The notes under the pieces were generated by a model. The model had not been told where the DNA came from, made no database searches, and worked only from the letters and a program-made list of their open reading frames with translations. From the NCBI RefSeq assembly GCF_900129865.1, contig NZ_FQXD01000004.1, positions 229,670-288,186 of the forward strand: 58,517 nt of DNA, in the 5' to 3' direction. Every line of letters starts with the position of its first letter. The stretch's first letter is position 1. Shown here piece by piece: positions 18,155 to 26,735 of this stretch. Source of the DNA: Virgibacillus chiguensis (lineage in GTDB: Bacteria > Bacillota > Bacilli > Bacillales > Amphibacillaceae). The translations under genes were made by a program, and so were the position numbers.

Positions 18155-18919
18155 ATGAAAACGTCATTTAAGAAAAGTGATATCGCGAATAAGTTTGAAG
18201 CTTATAATGACATATTGGAACAAATATTAGGTTTTCGGTTTGTTTTTGAAATATTACAATTAAATCCCAAGGTAGCAAGTGTACTTGATTATGGTTGCGG
18301 TCCGGGAAAGGTGTCGTATCGATTAGCGGAAAAAATGGGAGTAAATGTTTACGCTGTAGATGAGTCCAAAGAGATGATGAACATTGCATCGGAAAAACGG
18401 AGCCATCCAAATATAAAATATCATTTAATAAATAATGATCATCTTTCTTTTCTGCAAGATAATTCAGTAGATGCAGCTATGGCATGTTATGTATTTATTA
18501 ATACGGAGAAAAAAGAACAAATTTTAACAATTATGAAGGAGGTTTATCGCGTTTTAACTCCTCAAGCTTCTTTTGTTATCTTAGATACGAACCCGGATTC
18601 TACGGGGGTTGAGTTTTCTACGTTTCAAAATGGAAGGAAGGGAAAAACATATAGGAGCGGTGAAGCGCGGCAAGAATGGTTACATTTAGACCAGCAAGAT
18701 GATCTGGTATTGCATGATTTTCACTGGCCGAAGTCTGTCTATGAGGAGCTTTTAACAGAAGCCGGTTTTCAAGAAATAGAAGTTATAGAGCCAACGTTAA
18801 AAGATATTCCTGAAGCAGAATTAAAAATGATCCAAGAAAAGCATCCTTTTCACCATTTTAAACAAGAATGGAAATATCCTCCGTTTGTTATATATAAATC
18901 GATGAAACCAGCGAAATAG
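18155..18919 (+). CDS. Class I SAM-dependent methyltransferase
   Basis: The 254-residue protein has a Rossmann methyltransferase core: motif I VLDYGCGPG (43-51), acidic residue closing strand 2 in VYAVDES, DAAMACYVF, and EVYRVLTPQASFVILD. Small-molecule methyltransferases often look like this. By operon position it could methylate O2 of 5-hydroxymethylcytosine, the last step needed to give bacimethrin (a 2-methoxy-pyrimidine). That reaction is inferred from the gene partners, not from residues. It begins 24 bp after the hydroxymethylase gene and is followed by the HAD-Nudix gene after 75 bp. Confidence 0.8.
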   Translation: MKTSFKKSDIANKFEAYNDILEQILGFRFVFEILQLNPKVASVLDYGCGPGKVSYRLAEKMGVNVYAVDESKEMMNIASEKRSHPNIKYHLINNDHLSFLQDNSVDAAMACYVFINTEKKEQILTIMKEVYRVLTPQASFVILDTNPDSTGVEFSTFQNGRKGKTYRSGEARQEWLHLDQQDDLVLHDFHWPKSVYEELLTEAGFQEIEVIEPTLKDIPEAELKMIQEKHPFHHFKQEWKYPPFVIYKSMKPAK

Positions 18920-18994
18920 TAGTGAAATTATGTCGCTTTTCTATTAGAATGGGTAATAACTAAGTTCTATTACCGATTCTAAGGAGAGGAAATA

Positions 18995-20239
18995 ATGGCG
19001 ATAGTTGATGAGTTTAATAGATTTTTGTTTGATTTGGATGGGGTTGTTTATATTGGGGATGAACCTCTTTACGGGGCAGTGGAATCAATTCACCGACTTC
19101 GGCAGGCGAATAAGGAGATTCGGTTTTTAACGAATGATCCATGTACAACAAGAGAAAAAACGGTGGAGAAATTATCGCGTCTTGGCATAGAAGTAACTAA
19201 AGAGGAAGTGATTACCTCCTCTTGGTTAACCGCACAATATTTACAAAGGGAAAGCATTCATACTGCATTTATTTTAGGCGATGAACATTTAAAATGGGAA
19301 TGCAAGCAAGTTGGCATGGATATAGAAGCAGAAACAGATGTAGACGCTGTCGTTGTCGGATGGAGCAATGACCTCTCTTTTTATGATCTTCAACATGCTG
19401 CAGCATGTATTCATCAAGGAGCAAAATTTGTGGCAACGAACCCAGATAAAACATTCCCTACACCAAATGGACCTTTGCCAGCCGTTGGAGCAATTGTAGA
19501 AGCGCTTTATGCATCAACAGATCAAAGACCAGTTATTGTCGGGAAACCTTACCCGTATATGTTTGAAAAAGCGCTTGAGAATGTGGAAGCTACTGCAAAA
19601 GCAGTGATGATCGGTGATAATCCATCTACAGATATATTGGGTGCACATCAAGCCGGAATACCAGCTGTTTTAGTATCTGAAAAGCAGGTGAAGGCATTTC
19701 CATCAGCAAGGGACTTTCGTAATCCAGATGTTACGGTACCGAACTTAAAAGCGCTTTTTGACCAAAGTATCGTCATGAAAAACTGGACGCAGCCAGCTTT
19801 TGCATGGCCTGAAGCAATTAAAGCTGGCGTAGCAGGAATCATATTTGATCGTGATCAGCGTGTGTTATTAATGAAACGAGCAGATAATGGATTATGGGGG
19901 ATACCGTCTGGACATGTTGAGCCGGGAGAAACAGTGGAGGAAGCGATTATTAGAGAGATTCGTGAAGAAACAGGCTTGGATGTCAAAGTAAACCGATTAA
20001 TAGGCGTTTACTCTGATCCAGAGTCGCAAGTTTTTTCTTATCCGAATGGAAACGTAAGTCATTTCGTAACCAATTGTTTTGCATGTGAAGTAATTGGGGG
20101 AAATGTCGTTGGGAAAAATGATGAAACATTAGATGTGCGTTACTTTGATATAAACCAGCTACCAGATGACCTCCTTCCTATGCATCCAAAGTGGCTCAAA
20201 GATGCGATCGTAAAGCAAAATGTTTCTTATATTCGGTAG
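18995..20239 (+). CDS. HAD phosphatase - Nudix hydrolase fusion
   Basis: The 414-residue protein joins two hydrolases. Residues 1-265 are a HAD-IIA (NagD/AraL-like) phosphatase with FDLDGVVY (D13, D15), FLTNDP, IVGKPYPYMF and MIGDNPSTD. Residues about 276-405 are a Nudix domain with a complete box at about 306-328 (G, then EPGE, then REIREETGL). Nudix plus HAD can strip a pyrophosphate and then a phosphate. E. coli Cof (HAD) and YmfB (Nudix) act on HMP-PP/thiamine diphosphate and were linked to bacimethrin resistance, so this fusion could detoxify the product's pyrophosphate form or process an intermediate. Good AAGGAGAGG site. Confidence 0.85.
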   Translation: MAIVDEFNRFLFDLDGVVYIGDEPLYGAVESIHRLRQANKEIRFLTNDPCTTREKTVEKLSRLGIEVTKEEVITSSWLTAQYLQRESIHTAFILGDEHLKWECKQVGMDIEAETDVDAVVVGWSNDLSFYDLQHAAACIHQGAKFVATNPDKTFPTPNGPLPAVGAIVEALYASTDQRPVIVGKPYPYMFEKALENVEATAKAVMIGDNPSTDILGAHQAGIPAVLVSEKQVKAFPSARDFRNPDVTVPNLKALFDQSIVMKNWTQPAFAWPEAIKAGVAGIIFDRDQRVLLMKRADNGLWGIPSGHVEPGETVEEAIIREIREETGLDVKVNRLIGVYSDPESQVFSYPNGNVSHFVTNCFACEVIGGNVVGKNDETLDVRYFDINQLPDDLLPMHPKWLKDAIVKQNVSYIR

Positions 20240-20313
20240 TTTTAGCTCATAAGTGCGTTTTCTAAACCAGCTTTTCCAAAAAAGAAACAGAATGTCGTTA
20301 TATGGAAAGAATC

Positions 20314-20358
20314 AACAGACGAAGTGCCCCTTTTTAGGAGAGATGCTTCGTCTGTTTT
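20314..20358 (+). terminator. Terminator of the pyrimidine cluster
   Basis: AACAGACGAAG (20314-20324) pairs with CTTCGTCTGTT (20346-20356), followed by TT. It closes the four-gene cluster. Confidence 0.75.
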
Positions 20359-20477
20359 GTGGAACGAAGTAATAATATTCGTTGTAAGAGTCTTGAAGCA
20401 ATTTTGCATAGTGCTTGTTAGAAAATCTATTTTATAGAAGAGTAATATACGAAAATGACAGTAGGGGCAAAATGATG

Positions 20478-20526
20478 ACGTCATTCAGTGGGAGATAGAA
20501 TTAATTTCCTGCTGAATGACGTTTTA
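20478..20526. terminator. Terminator, probably for the convergent putA operon
   Basis: ACGTCATTCAG (20478-20488) pairs with its complement (20512-20522), with TTTT on the plus side and a short T run on the minus side (AAAATGATG read in reverse). It stands 30 bp from the stop of the minus-strand proline dehydrogenase gene and is probably bidirectional. Confidence 0.65.
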
Positions 20527-20551
20527 CTTTATTACATAATCATTTTGTTGT

Positions 20552-21559
20552 TTATGATTTTCTCCTTCTTGCCTTTATACAGCAAATCGTCGCAAAGCAT
20601 ACAATGAAAAGACTTGTAATCACGGGCCTTTTTTTTAATCGGTTATTATCTGTGTAAAAGGCATCTTTTATAACCAAATTCAAGTTTTGCGGACGTTCTG
20701 CTAGGCGGCGCATAAAATACCCAAACCAGTCATCACCAAATGGAATGTAAGTACAAAAATGATAGCCTTCTTTAGCGAGTTTAGACTGTAAATCGTTTCG
20801 AAATCCATAAAGCATTTGAAACTCAAAATGGTCTTGATCCAAATTATTCTCTTTAACAAAATTTTTTAATTCATCAATAATGTGATGATCATGTGTAGCG
20901 AATGAGGTAAACGCCCCATCTAAAAGTCTTTTTTTGCAAAGTCGCAAAAAGTTATCGTCTATTTCTTGTTGGTTTTGAAAAGCTACTTTTGCATCTTCCT
21001 TGTAAGCGCCTTTTACCAAACGTATACGTACATCTTTAAGGTCCATTAAATCATCTTCTGACCGATATAAATAAGCTTGGATAACCGTACCTACATTTGT
21101 ATAATTTTTACGTAGATATTTCAGAATCGTTAATGTCTGCTCATAATGGGCGTAATCTTCCATATCAATATTGACAAAAATGTTATATTTTTTTGCGAGA
21201 TCAAGAATTTCTATCATATTTGAAATACAGTAGTCTTGGTCAATATCTAACCCAAGTTGTGTTAATTTAACGGATAAATGGCAATCCATGTTTTCTTGTT
21301 CAATGGCTTCCAGCAATGATAAAATTTTCTCCTTTGCTTTGTTAGCTTCTGTCTTATCTAATACAAATTCCCCTAAATTATCTAGTGTACAACTTATTCC
21401 AGTTGTATTCAGCTGTTTAACCGCTTTTGAAACATTTTGTATAGTAGTTCCGGCTATAAATTTATCTGCTCCAAGGAAAAAGCCCCACTTTTTCGCTTGC
21501 TTATTTAAGAATACGTTATTAGAGAGATGGATGAAAAAATTTCGCACCATGTTTACCAT
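20552..21559 (-). CDS. putA: Proline dehydrogenase
   Basis: This FAD enzyme oxidises L-proline to delta-1-pyrroline-5-carboxylate at the membrane. The 335-residue monofunctional form shows LSVKLTQLGLD, VNIDMEDYAHY, QAYLYRSEDDL, RIRLVKGAYKE, SFATHDHHIIDEL, FEFQMLYGFR and YIPFGDDWFGYFMRRLAERPQN, the core barrel motifs. After the usual end it carries an unusual hydrophobic tail, SLFIVCFATICCI, and then KARRRKS, which could anchor it in the membrane. It is third in the racemase-brnQ-putA operon and starts 23 bp after brnQ's stop with AAGGGG at 7 bp. Also called fadM or putB in Bacillus. Confidence 0.9.
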   Translation of the reverse strand: MVNMVRNFFIHLSNNVFLNKQAKKWGFFLGADKFIAGTTIQNVSKAVKQLNTTGISCTLDNLGEFVLDKTEANKAKEKILSLLEAIEQENMDCHLSVKLTQLGLDIDQDYCISNMIEILDLAKKYNIFVNIDMEDYAHYEQTLTILKYLRKNYTNVGTVIQAYLYRSEDDLMDLKDVRIRLVKGAYKEDAKVAFQNQQEIDDNFLRLCKKRLLDGAFTSFATHDHHIIDELKNFVKENNLDQDHFEFQMLYGFRNDLQSKLAKEGYHFCTYIPFGDDWFGYFMRRLAERPQNLNLVIKDAFYTDNNRLKKRPVITSLFIVCFATICCIKARRRKS

Positions 21560-21582
21560 GTTTAAACCCCTTTACAATAAAA

Positions 21583-22938
21583 TTAGATAGCTTTTCCCTT
21601 GAGATTATATTTACGTTTGTCTGTTCGGCTATATATAGAAAATAGATAACCAACGACTCCTCCAATAAATGCTGGTAGTATCCAGCCTCCTCCGTTTGAA
21701 AATAAAGGAAGGAATGAAAAAAAATCATTTAAAATATGTTCCGTGACAAGTCCCGTTTGTTTAATGGCATCCATGATAGCAATGCTACCTGCGCCTATCA
21801 TTGAACCAATATATACAGGTTGATATCCTTTAAACCAGTTATTCATTAGCGCTAATATAATAAGTGTTATGGCCATAGGGTATAGAAAGAATAGTACAGG
21901 CGTTGCCATGTTTAAGATTTGGTTTAATCCAAAATTTGTAACTATTAAACCCAAGCAAGCATGCATGCATATCCAATTCTTATAACGGATCTTTGGGCAT
22001 ACGCGTTCAAAAAATTCAGCAGCGGCCGATAAGCATGCGATATTTGTCGTTAACCCAGTCAGAATAACGATTGTCCCAATCATCAATAGACCAGTGTTAC
22101 CAAGTAAGTATCGGGAAGCTTCAGCAAGAACGACTCCACCATTATCTAAGATTCCAATTGCTTCAATACTTGTCGCTCCAAGCCATGCAAGTGAAATATG
22201 TAAAAGGGATAAGCCAACAACAGTAATGAAACCAGACTTAATAAAGATACGTGCAGTTTGTTTTGGATTTACTACACCTAAACCCTTTAGCGTTTTCATG
22301 AAAACGCCTCCAAAAACAAACGCTGCTAGCACGTCCATTGTAAGATAACCTTCTGTAAATCCTTTAAGAAATGCACCCTCTATATAGACCTGTTGTGGTT
22401 GTTGTATTACTCCCATTGGTGTAATAATCGATTTTATTACAATAATAAGAAGTAGAATGGAGAATATAGGAGTAATGACTTTTCCTAGTCGGTCAACAAA
22501 CTTATTAGGATTAAGAGAGAGAATAGCTGTTATTGTTATAAATAGAAATGAAAATCCAAATAAAATAACGTTTGCTTCCATATTAACCATTGATAAATTA
22601 GGACGTATAGAAATCTCGTATACTACGGATGTGGTACGCGGTATAACATAAAATGGTCCCAAGGTTAAAAATAATAAAATACAAAAGTAGAAGCTGAACC
22701 TCGGGTGGACTCGTTCAGCTAGAGTTTCCACTCTTCCACCAGCCATTGCTAGCGCAATAATCGCTAAGAGAACAAGTCCTACTCCTGTTATTAAAAATCC
22801 AAACATGGGAACCCATGCATTACTGCCAGCTTGTTGCCCAACTATAGGGGAAAAAATAATATTTCCCGCACCAAGAAACATTGCAAACAGCATAAAGCTA
22901 ACTGCTAATAATTGAAGCGCTGTCAATTTTGTGTTCAT
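21583..22938 (-). CDS. brnQ: BrnQ-family branched-chain amino acid (LIVCS) transporter
   Basis: A 451-residue permease of about 12 membrane segments. MFLGAGNIIFSPIVGQQAG near the N terminus, GPFYVIPRTTSV and the overall hydrophobic pattern are typical of BrnQ, which takes up Leu/Ile/Val with Na+ or H+. Its position between proline racemase and proline dehydrogenase, in a sigma-54-type operon, suggests that here it may import proline or hydroxyproline; that is inference. The start follows AAAAAGGAG. Confidence 0.85.
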   Translation of the reverse strand: MNTKLTALQLLAVSFMLFAMFLGAGNIIFSPIVGQQAGSNAWVPMFGFLITGVGLVLLAIIALAMAGGRVETLAERVHPRFSFYFCILLFLTLGPFYVIPRTTSVVYEISIRPNLSMVNMEANVILFGFSFLFITITAILSLNPNKFVDRLGKVITPIFSILLLIIVIKSIITPMGVIQQPQQVYIEGAFLKGFTEGYLTMDVLAAFVFGGVFMKTLKGLGVVNPKQTARIFIKSGFITVVGLSLLHISLAWLGATSIEAIGILDNGGVVLAEASRYLLGNTGLLMIGTIVILTGLTTNIACLSAAAEFFERVCPKIRYKNWICMHACLGLIVTNFGLNQILNMATPVLFFLYPMAITLIILALMNNWFKGYQPVYIGSMIGAGSIAIMDAIKQTGLVTEHILNDFFSFLPLFSNGGGWILPAFIGGVVGYLFSIYSRTDKRKYNLKGKAI

Positions 22939-22959
22939 ATTAAACTCCTTTTTGTATAA

Positions 22960-23940
22960 CTATACCGAAAATCCGTGCTTAAAGGGGTCATCTTGGTCAA
23001 TTACAAATTGATGGAATCCTGTTATCCATGCAGAACCAGATACCTGTGGAATAATAGCATTAAAATGACCGACTTTTGTTTGTTTTATAACGCTCGCAGA
23101 AAAGGAAGTACCAATTATACTTTCGTGTTTCATTTGCTCGCCAACTGGGAAATCAAGTAAAGCAAGTTTTGCCGAGGTGCCAGTTCCGCAAGGTGAACGG
23201 TCGATTTGACCATTTCCGAATACAACGACATTGCGATAATAATTGTCCTCAACTTTTTCACTGAATTCTACTAAATCTACTGTATTTATATGCGGATAAT
23301 CTGGGTGTGAAATCGTTATCTGTTTATTAACCGCATCTTTTATTTTCATCCCTAAATCAATAAATTTTTCTGCATTATTTAGCGATATGTTTAAAGAAAG
23401 TTGGGTAGTATCTAATATGGCAAAAAAATTACCACCGTAGGAAATATCCAGCTTCAATTCTAGGTTTTCCTCTATTTTCACAGTAAGGTTTCGTTTGTAC
23501 ACAAAAGCAGGGGCGTTTTGAAATGAGACTCGTTTTACTTTTTCGTTTTCAAATGTTACATGGCATGAAATAATACCAGCAGGTGTATCAAGAAGAACTT
23601 TTTCTTTTTTTTCAATCATACCAAGTGAAATTCCCGCAGTAACTACAGCGATAGTACCGTGACCACACATATTCAAGTAGCCTTTCGTATTAGCGAAAAC
23701 AACACCGAGATCACAATTCTTATTACAGGGTTCGGTAATAAATGCGCCAAACATATTGGAGTGTCCTCTTGGCTCATTCATTAAAACTGCTCTTAAATGG
23801 TCAAATTTCTCTTCTAGCTCTTGTTTCTTCTCCCACATCGTATTTGTTTCTAATTTAGGTATCCCTTTTAAAATAATTCTAGTAGGCTCACCCACTGTAT
23901 GTGTATCGACTGCTTGTATGAGGCTTGAGATATTAATCAA
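22960..23940 (-). CDS. Proline racemase / 4-hydroxyproline 2-epimerase
   Basis: A two-base cofactor-independent enzyme that interconverts L- and D-proline or inverts C2 of hydroxyproline. Both catalytic cysteines are present, C92 in MCGHGT and C251 in DRSPCGTGTSA, so it is not the Ser/Thr-type dehydratase. The TTG at 23940 is chosen as start (326 residues, GGAAAGGAAG upstream). An in-frame ATG at 24003 is rejected because a sigma-54 promoter occupies 23987-24002, so transcripts start downstream of it. With putA, D-proline would be converted to L-proline and oxidised. The hydroxyproline alternative cannot be excluded. Confidence 0.87.
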   Translation of the reverse strand: MINISSLIQAVDTHTVGEPTRIILKGIPKLETNTMWEKKQELEEKFDHLRAVLMNEPRGHSNMFGAFITEPCNKNCDLGVVFANTKGYLNMCGHGTIAVVTAGISLGMIEKKEKVLLDTPAGIISCHVTFENEKVKRVSFQNAPAFVYKRNLTVKIEENLELKLDISYGGNFFAILDTTQLSLNISLNNAEKFIDLGMKIKDAVNKQITISHPDYPHINTVDLVEFSEKVEDNYYRNVVVFGNGQIDRSPCGTGTSAKLALLDFPVGEQMKHESIIGTSFSASVIKQTKVGHFNAIIPQVSGSAWITGFHQFVIDQDDPFKHGFSV

Positions 23941-23986
23941 CAGGTCATCTTCCTTTCCAATAATATAAAGCTTTCGACGTTTATAT

Positions 23987-24002
23987 AGCAAAAAATATGC
24001 CA
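23987..24002 (-). promoter_or_regulatory. Sigma-54 (-24/-12) promoter of the racemase-brnQ-putA operon
   Basis: Read on the minus strand, the sequence is TGGCATATTTTTTGCT, one base from TGGCAC-N5-TTGCW, with GG and GC exactly 10 bases apart. It stands about 50 bp upstream of the TTG start of the racemase gene, and a sigma-54 activator gene is divergently adjacent. Confidence 0.85.
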
Positions 24003-24047
24003 ATTTTTATGGGTACCACTAGTCTAACCCAGCTTTAAACGGCGTGA

Positions 24048-24268
24048 TTTCATAATCATGAAACCTGAGTAATAAACTGCTTCCGTAATTGGGAGATGGG
24101 TACTGAACAAGAGGTGAGAGAGGACTTTGCAAGAATTTTTTAGAACATGCTAGTGACCTAAAAAATAGAGGGGATAAATAAAAGTTAACTATTTGATATA
24201 CACCTTGATAAGGTGTTGCATTTTGTTTTGTGTATACTTTATTTACAAAAATGTAAGAAAAGTATACA
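24048..24268. promoter_or_regulatory. Candidate activator and nitrogen-control sites between racemase and activator genes
   Basis: Three dyads occur in this 300-bp gap. TTTCAT-AATC-ATGAAA at 24048-24063 lies about 50 bp upstream of the sigma-54 promoter, a fitting enhancer for the activator. ACACCTT-GAT-AAGGTGT is at 24200-24216. TGTATACTT (24231-24239) and AAGTATACA (24260-24268) bracket TTACAAAAATGTAA. The last set contains two overlapping 17-bp sites, each one base from the TnrA/GlnR consensus TGTNA-N7-TNACA, so nitrogen control of the activator gene is possible. Confidence 0.45.
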
Positions 24269-24304
24269 ATTGTTTACAGTTATCTGATAAAGGGGTAGGG
24301 TGAA

Positions 24305-25675
24305 ATGAATAAGAATTACATATTAAATACAATTCTTGCAACAGAAGATGATGCTATAGTAGTTATTGCACCTGATTGTAAAGTTTTATTTTGGAATGAT
24401 GCTGCAGTTCAAACGTATACGATTCACCAAGATGAAATCATTGGCAAGCCAATAACAGATTTTTTTAAAGACGAAGATTTATTGCTTTTATATGTTTTAA
24501 AAACGAAACAACCTGTTAAAAATGCGTATCATCGTCCTAGAGAGGATAAGCATGTTGTAATAAATTCCGCTCCGATTTACAACGATAACAACGAATTGAT
24601 TGGTGTAGTGTCCATTGATCGTGATGTTTCTAACATTGTAAGATTAAATGAAAATTTGTTATCAACTTCTACAGAGTTAAACGAACTTAAGAGAAAAATA
24701 TATATGAATAAAGAAGAAACCCCTTTTTCAAAAATGAAAGGGAGAAGTCCAGCTTTACAAAAAACCATACGTATTGCTAGAAAAGTCGCTAGTACAGATG
24801 CCACAACGCTTATCCTTGGGGAAAGTGGAACAGGAAAAGAAATATGTGCGCAAGCTATTCACGATGCAAGCGCTCGAAGGGATGGACCTTTTATACCTGT
24901 AAATTGTGGGGCTATTCCAGAAGCGCTGTTTGAAAGTGAGTTATTTGGATATGAAAGAGGGACATTCACAGGGGCGGAAAAACAAGGGAGAGCAGGAAAA
25001 ATAGAAATGGCTGATGGAGGTACTTTATTTCTGGATGAAATTGGTGAGCTTCCTAAAAAAATGCAAGTGAAGCTTCTTCGAGTATTGCAAGAAAACCGGG
25101 TTTTTAGAATTGGTGATTCAAAGGGAAGAAGGTTAAATGTGCGGTTCATTGCAGCAACAAATCAAGATCTTGAGAAACTTATGAATGAAAATAAGTTCCG
25201 TTCGGATCTATATTATCGACTCGATGTTATTCAAGTGAAAATGCCATCATTGAGAGAGAGAACGGAGGATATCCCAGAGCTTGCTAACTATTTTTTGAAA
25301 CAATTTGCAGCCCAATACCAAATGCCTGTCCCTTTATTAAAAGAAGAAGTTATAACGCAACTTGTAGCTTACAAATGGCCAGGAAATATACGAGAACTTC
25401 GTAATCTTATGGAGAGAATTACGGTATTGGCTGAAAATGGATATATCAACTGGGAAGAGCTGACGCAACATTTTAATTTGCTGAGAAAAAAAGTGGAACA
25501 GAAAAGAATAACTGATATGTCTTTATTGCAGGAAAAGGAAGAACTAGAAAAAGAAAGGATTATACAGTTGCTAGAAAAATATAATGGCAATAAATCAGTT
25601 GCTGCTAAAAAACTAGGTATCTCACGTGTGACTTTATATAAAAAAATACAGCAATTTAAAATTAATACTCGTTAA
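24305..25675 (+). CDS. Sigma-54-dependent activator (PAS - AAA+ - Fis HTH)
   Basis: The 456-residue protein has an N-terminal PAS sensor (about 8-115), a sigma-54 AAA+ domain (about 143-375) with Walker A GESGTGKE (172-179), Walker B LFLDEIGE (241-248) and the sigma-54 contact loop written GTFTGA (219-224) in place of GAFTGA, and a C-terminal Fis-type helix-turn-helix (NKSVAAKKLGISRVTLYKKI). It is divergent from the racemase-brnQ-putA operon, which has a near-consensus sigma-54 promoter, so it should activate that operon in response to proline or a related signal sensed by PAS. RocR and PrdR are comparable regulators. Confidence 0.9.
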   Translation: MNKNYILNTILATEDDAIVVIAPDCKVLFWNDAAVQTYTIHQDEIIGKPITDFFKDEDLLLLYVLKTKQPVKNAYHRPREDKHVVINSAPIYNDNNELIGVVSIDRDVSNIVRLNENLLSTSTELNELKRKIYMNKEETPFSKMKGRSPALQKTIRIARKVASTDATTLILGESGTGKEICAQAIHDASARRDGPFIPVNCGAIPEALFESELFGYERGTFTGAEKQGRAGKIEMADGGTLFLDEIGELPKKMQVKLLRVLQENRVFRIGDSKGRRLNVRFIAATNQDLEKLMNENKFRSDLYYRLDVIQVKMPSLRERTEDIPELANYFLKQFAAQYQMPVPLLKEEVITQLVAYKWPGNIRELRNLMERITVLAENGYINWEELTQHFNLLRKKVEQKRITDMSLLQEKEELEKERIIQLLEKYNGNKSVAAKKLGISRVTLYKKIQQFKINTR

Positions 25676-25897
25676 GGGCAGTATGGTCTCTTTTGATACG
25701 TATATTTTGGAAAGGTAGGAAGGCCATTGAAGTTCTTGTTTAATTTGCTTGATAAGCAAGTTATTATTTTTTATCTGCTGGCAAGTATAGAATCTTTAGA
25801 TTATAGTATATGAAAGACCACAGTACCCTTATAAATTCAGATGAAAAACAAGTTTTCGACCAATACACACAAAATGATTAGGGAAGGAGAAATGAAA

Positions 25898-26734
25898 ATG
25901 AAGTCTACCATTGAATTTTTGAAAATGAAACAAGTTGGAGAAAAAATAGCAATGGTAACTGCTTATGATTACCCACAAGCAAAGTTAGCAGAAAAAGCAG
26001 GTATCGATATGATTTTGGTTGGTGATTCATTAGGAATGGTCGTGCTTGGTTATGATTCGACTGTACCTGTTACGACAAGTGATATGATTCATCATACAAA
26101 GGCGGTTAAGCGGGGAGCGCAAGACACGTTTATTGTAACGGACTTGCCTTTTATGTCTTATCATATTAGTAAAGAGGAAGCGCTTCGAACAGCTGGGAAA
26201 ATGATGCAAGAAGGTGGTGCTCATGCAGTCAAATTAGAAGGAGGGGGAGAAGTAATAGACATTATTCAAGCGTTAACGAAGGCAGGGGTTCCAGTAATGG
26301 GGCATCTTGGATTAACACCGCAGTCCGCCGGAGTACTAGGAGGATACAAGGTACAAGCAAAGACTGCTGAACAAGCGACAGAATTAATGAAAGATGCGCA
26401 GCAATGTGAAGCAGCAGGTGCATTTGCTCTTGTATTAGAGTGCATTCCGCACCAGCTTGCGCAAAAAGTTACTTCTCAATTACGTATACCTGTAATTGGA
26501 ATCGGAGCTGGTTTGAAAACAGATGGACAAGTGCTTGTTTTTCATGATGTGATAACATTTGGTGTCGACCGTGTACCAAAATTTGTGAAAAGTTTTGCAA
26601 ATGTAAATCGTGAAGTATTACATGGATTAAATGATTATGTACGAGAGGTAAAGGCAGGTCACTTTCCTAAAGGAAGTAAGCATACATTTAGCATGGAACA
26701 GGAAGAATTAACTTCCTTAAAGAGGGGGGAATAA
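25898..26734 (+). CDS. panB: 3-methyl-2-oxobutanoate hydroxymethyltransferase
   Basis: PanB transfers a hydroxymethyl group from methylene-THF to ketoisovalerate, the first step of pantothenate synthesis. The 278-residue protein shows [36 protein letters not shown] (metal-binding Asp), [16 protein letters not shown] and IPVIGIGAG. The ATG at 25898 lies 8 bp after AGGAG; the in-frame ATGs at 25841 and 25892 are less well placed. panC follows after 1 bp. Confidence 0.93.
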   Translation: MKSTIEFLKMKQVGEKIAMVTAYDYPQAKLAEKAGIDMILVGDSLGMVVLGYDSTVPVTTSDMIHHTKAVKRGAQDTFIVTDLPFMSYHISKEEALRTAGKMMQEGGAHAVKLEGGGEVIDIIQALTKAGVPVMGHLGLTPQSAGVLGGYKVQAKTAEQATELMKDAQQCEAAGAFALVLECIPHQLAQKVTSQLRIPVIGIGAGLKTDGQVLVFHDVITFGVDRVPKFVKSFANVNREVLHGLNDYVREVKAGHFPKGSKHTFSMEQEELTSLKRGE

Positions 26735-26735
26735 C

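Noticed and set aside
23941-24003. N-terminal extension of proline racemase to ATG 24003
   Set aside because: The sigma-54 promoter lies within it, so the ATG would not be transcribed; the TTG at 23940 has a ribosome site and gives the normal family length.
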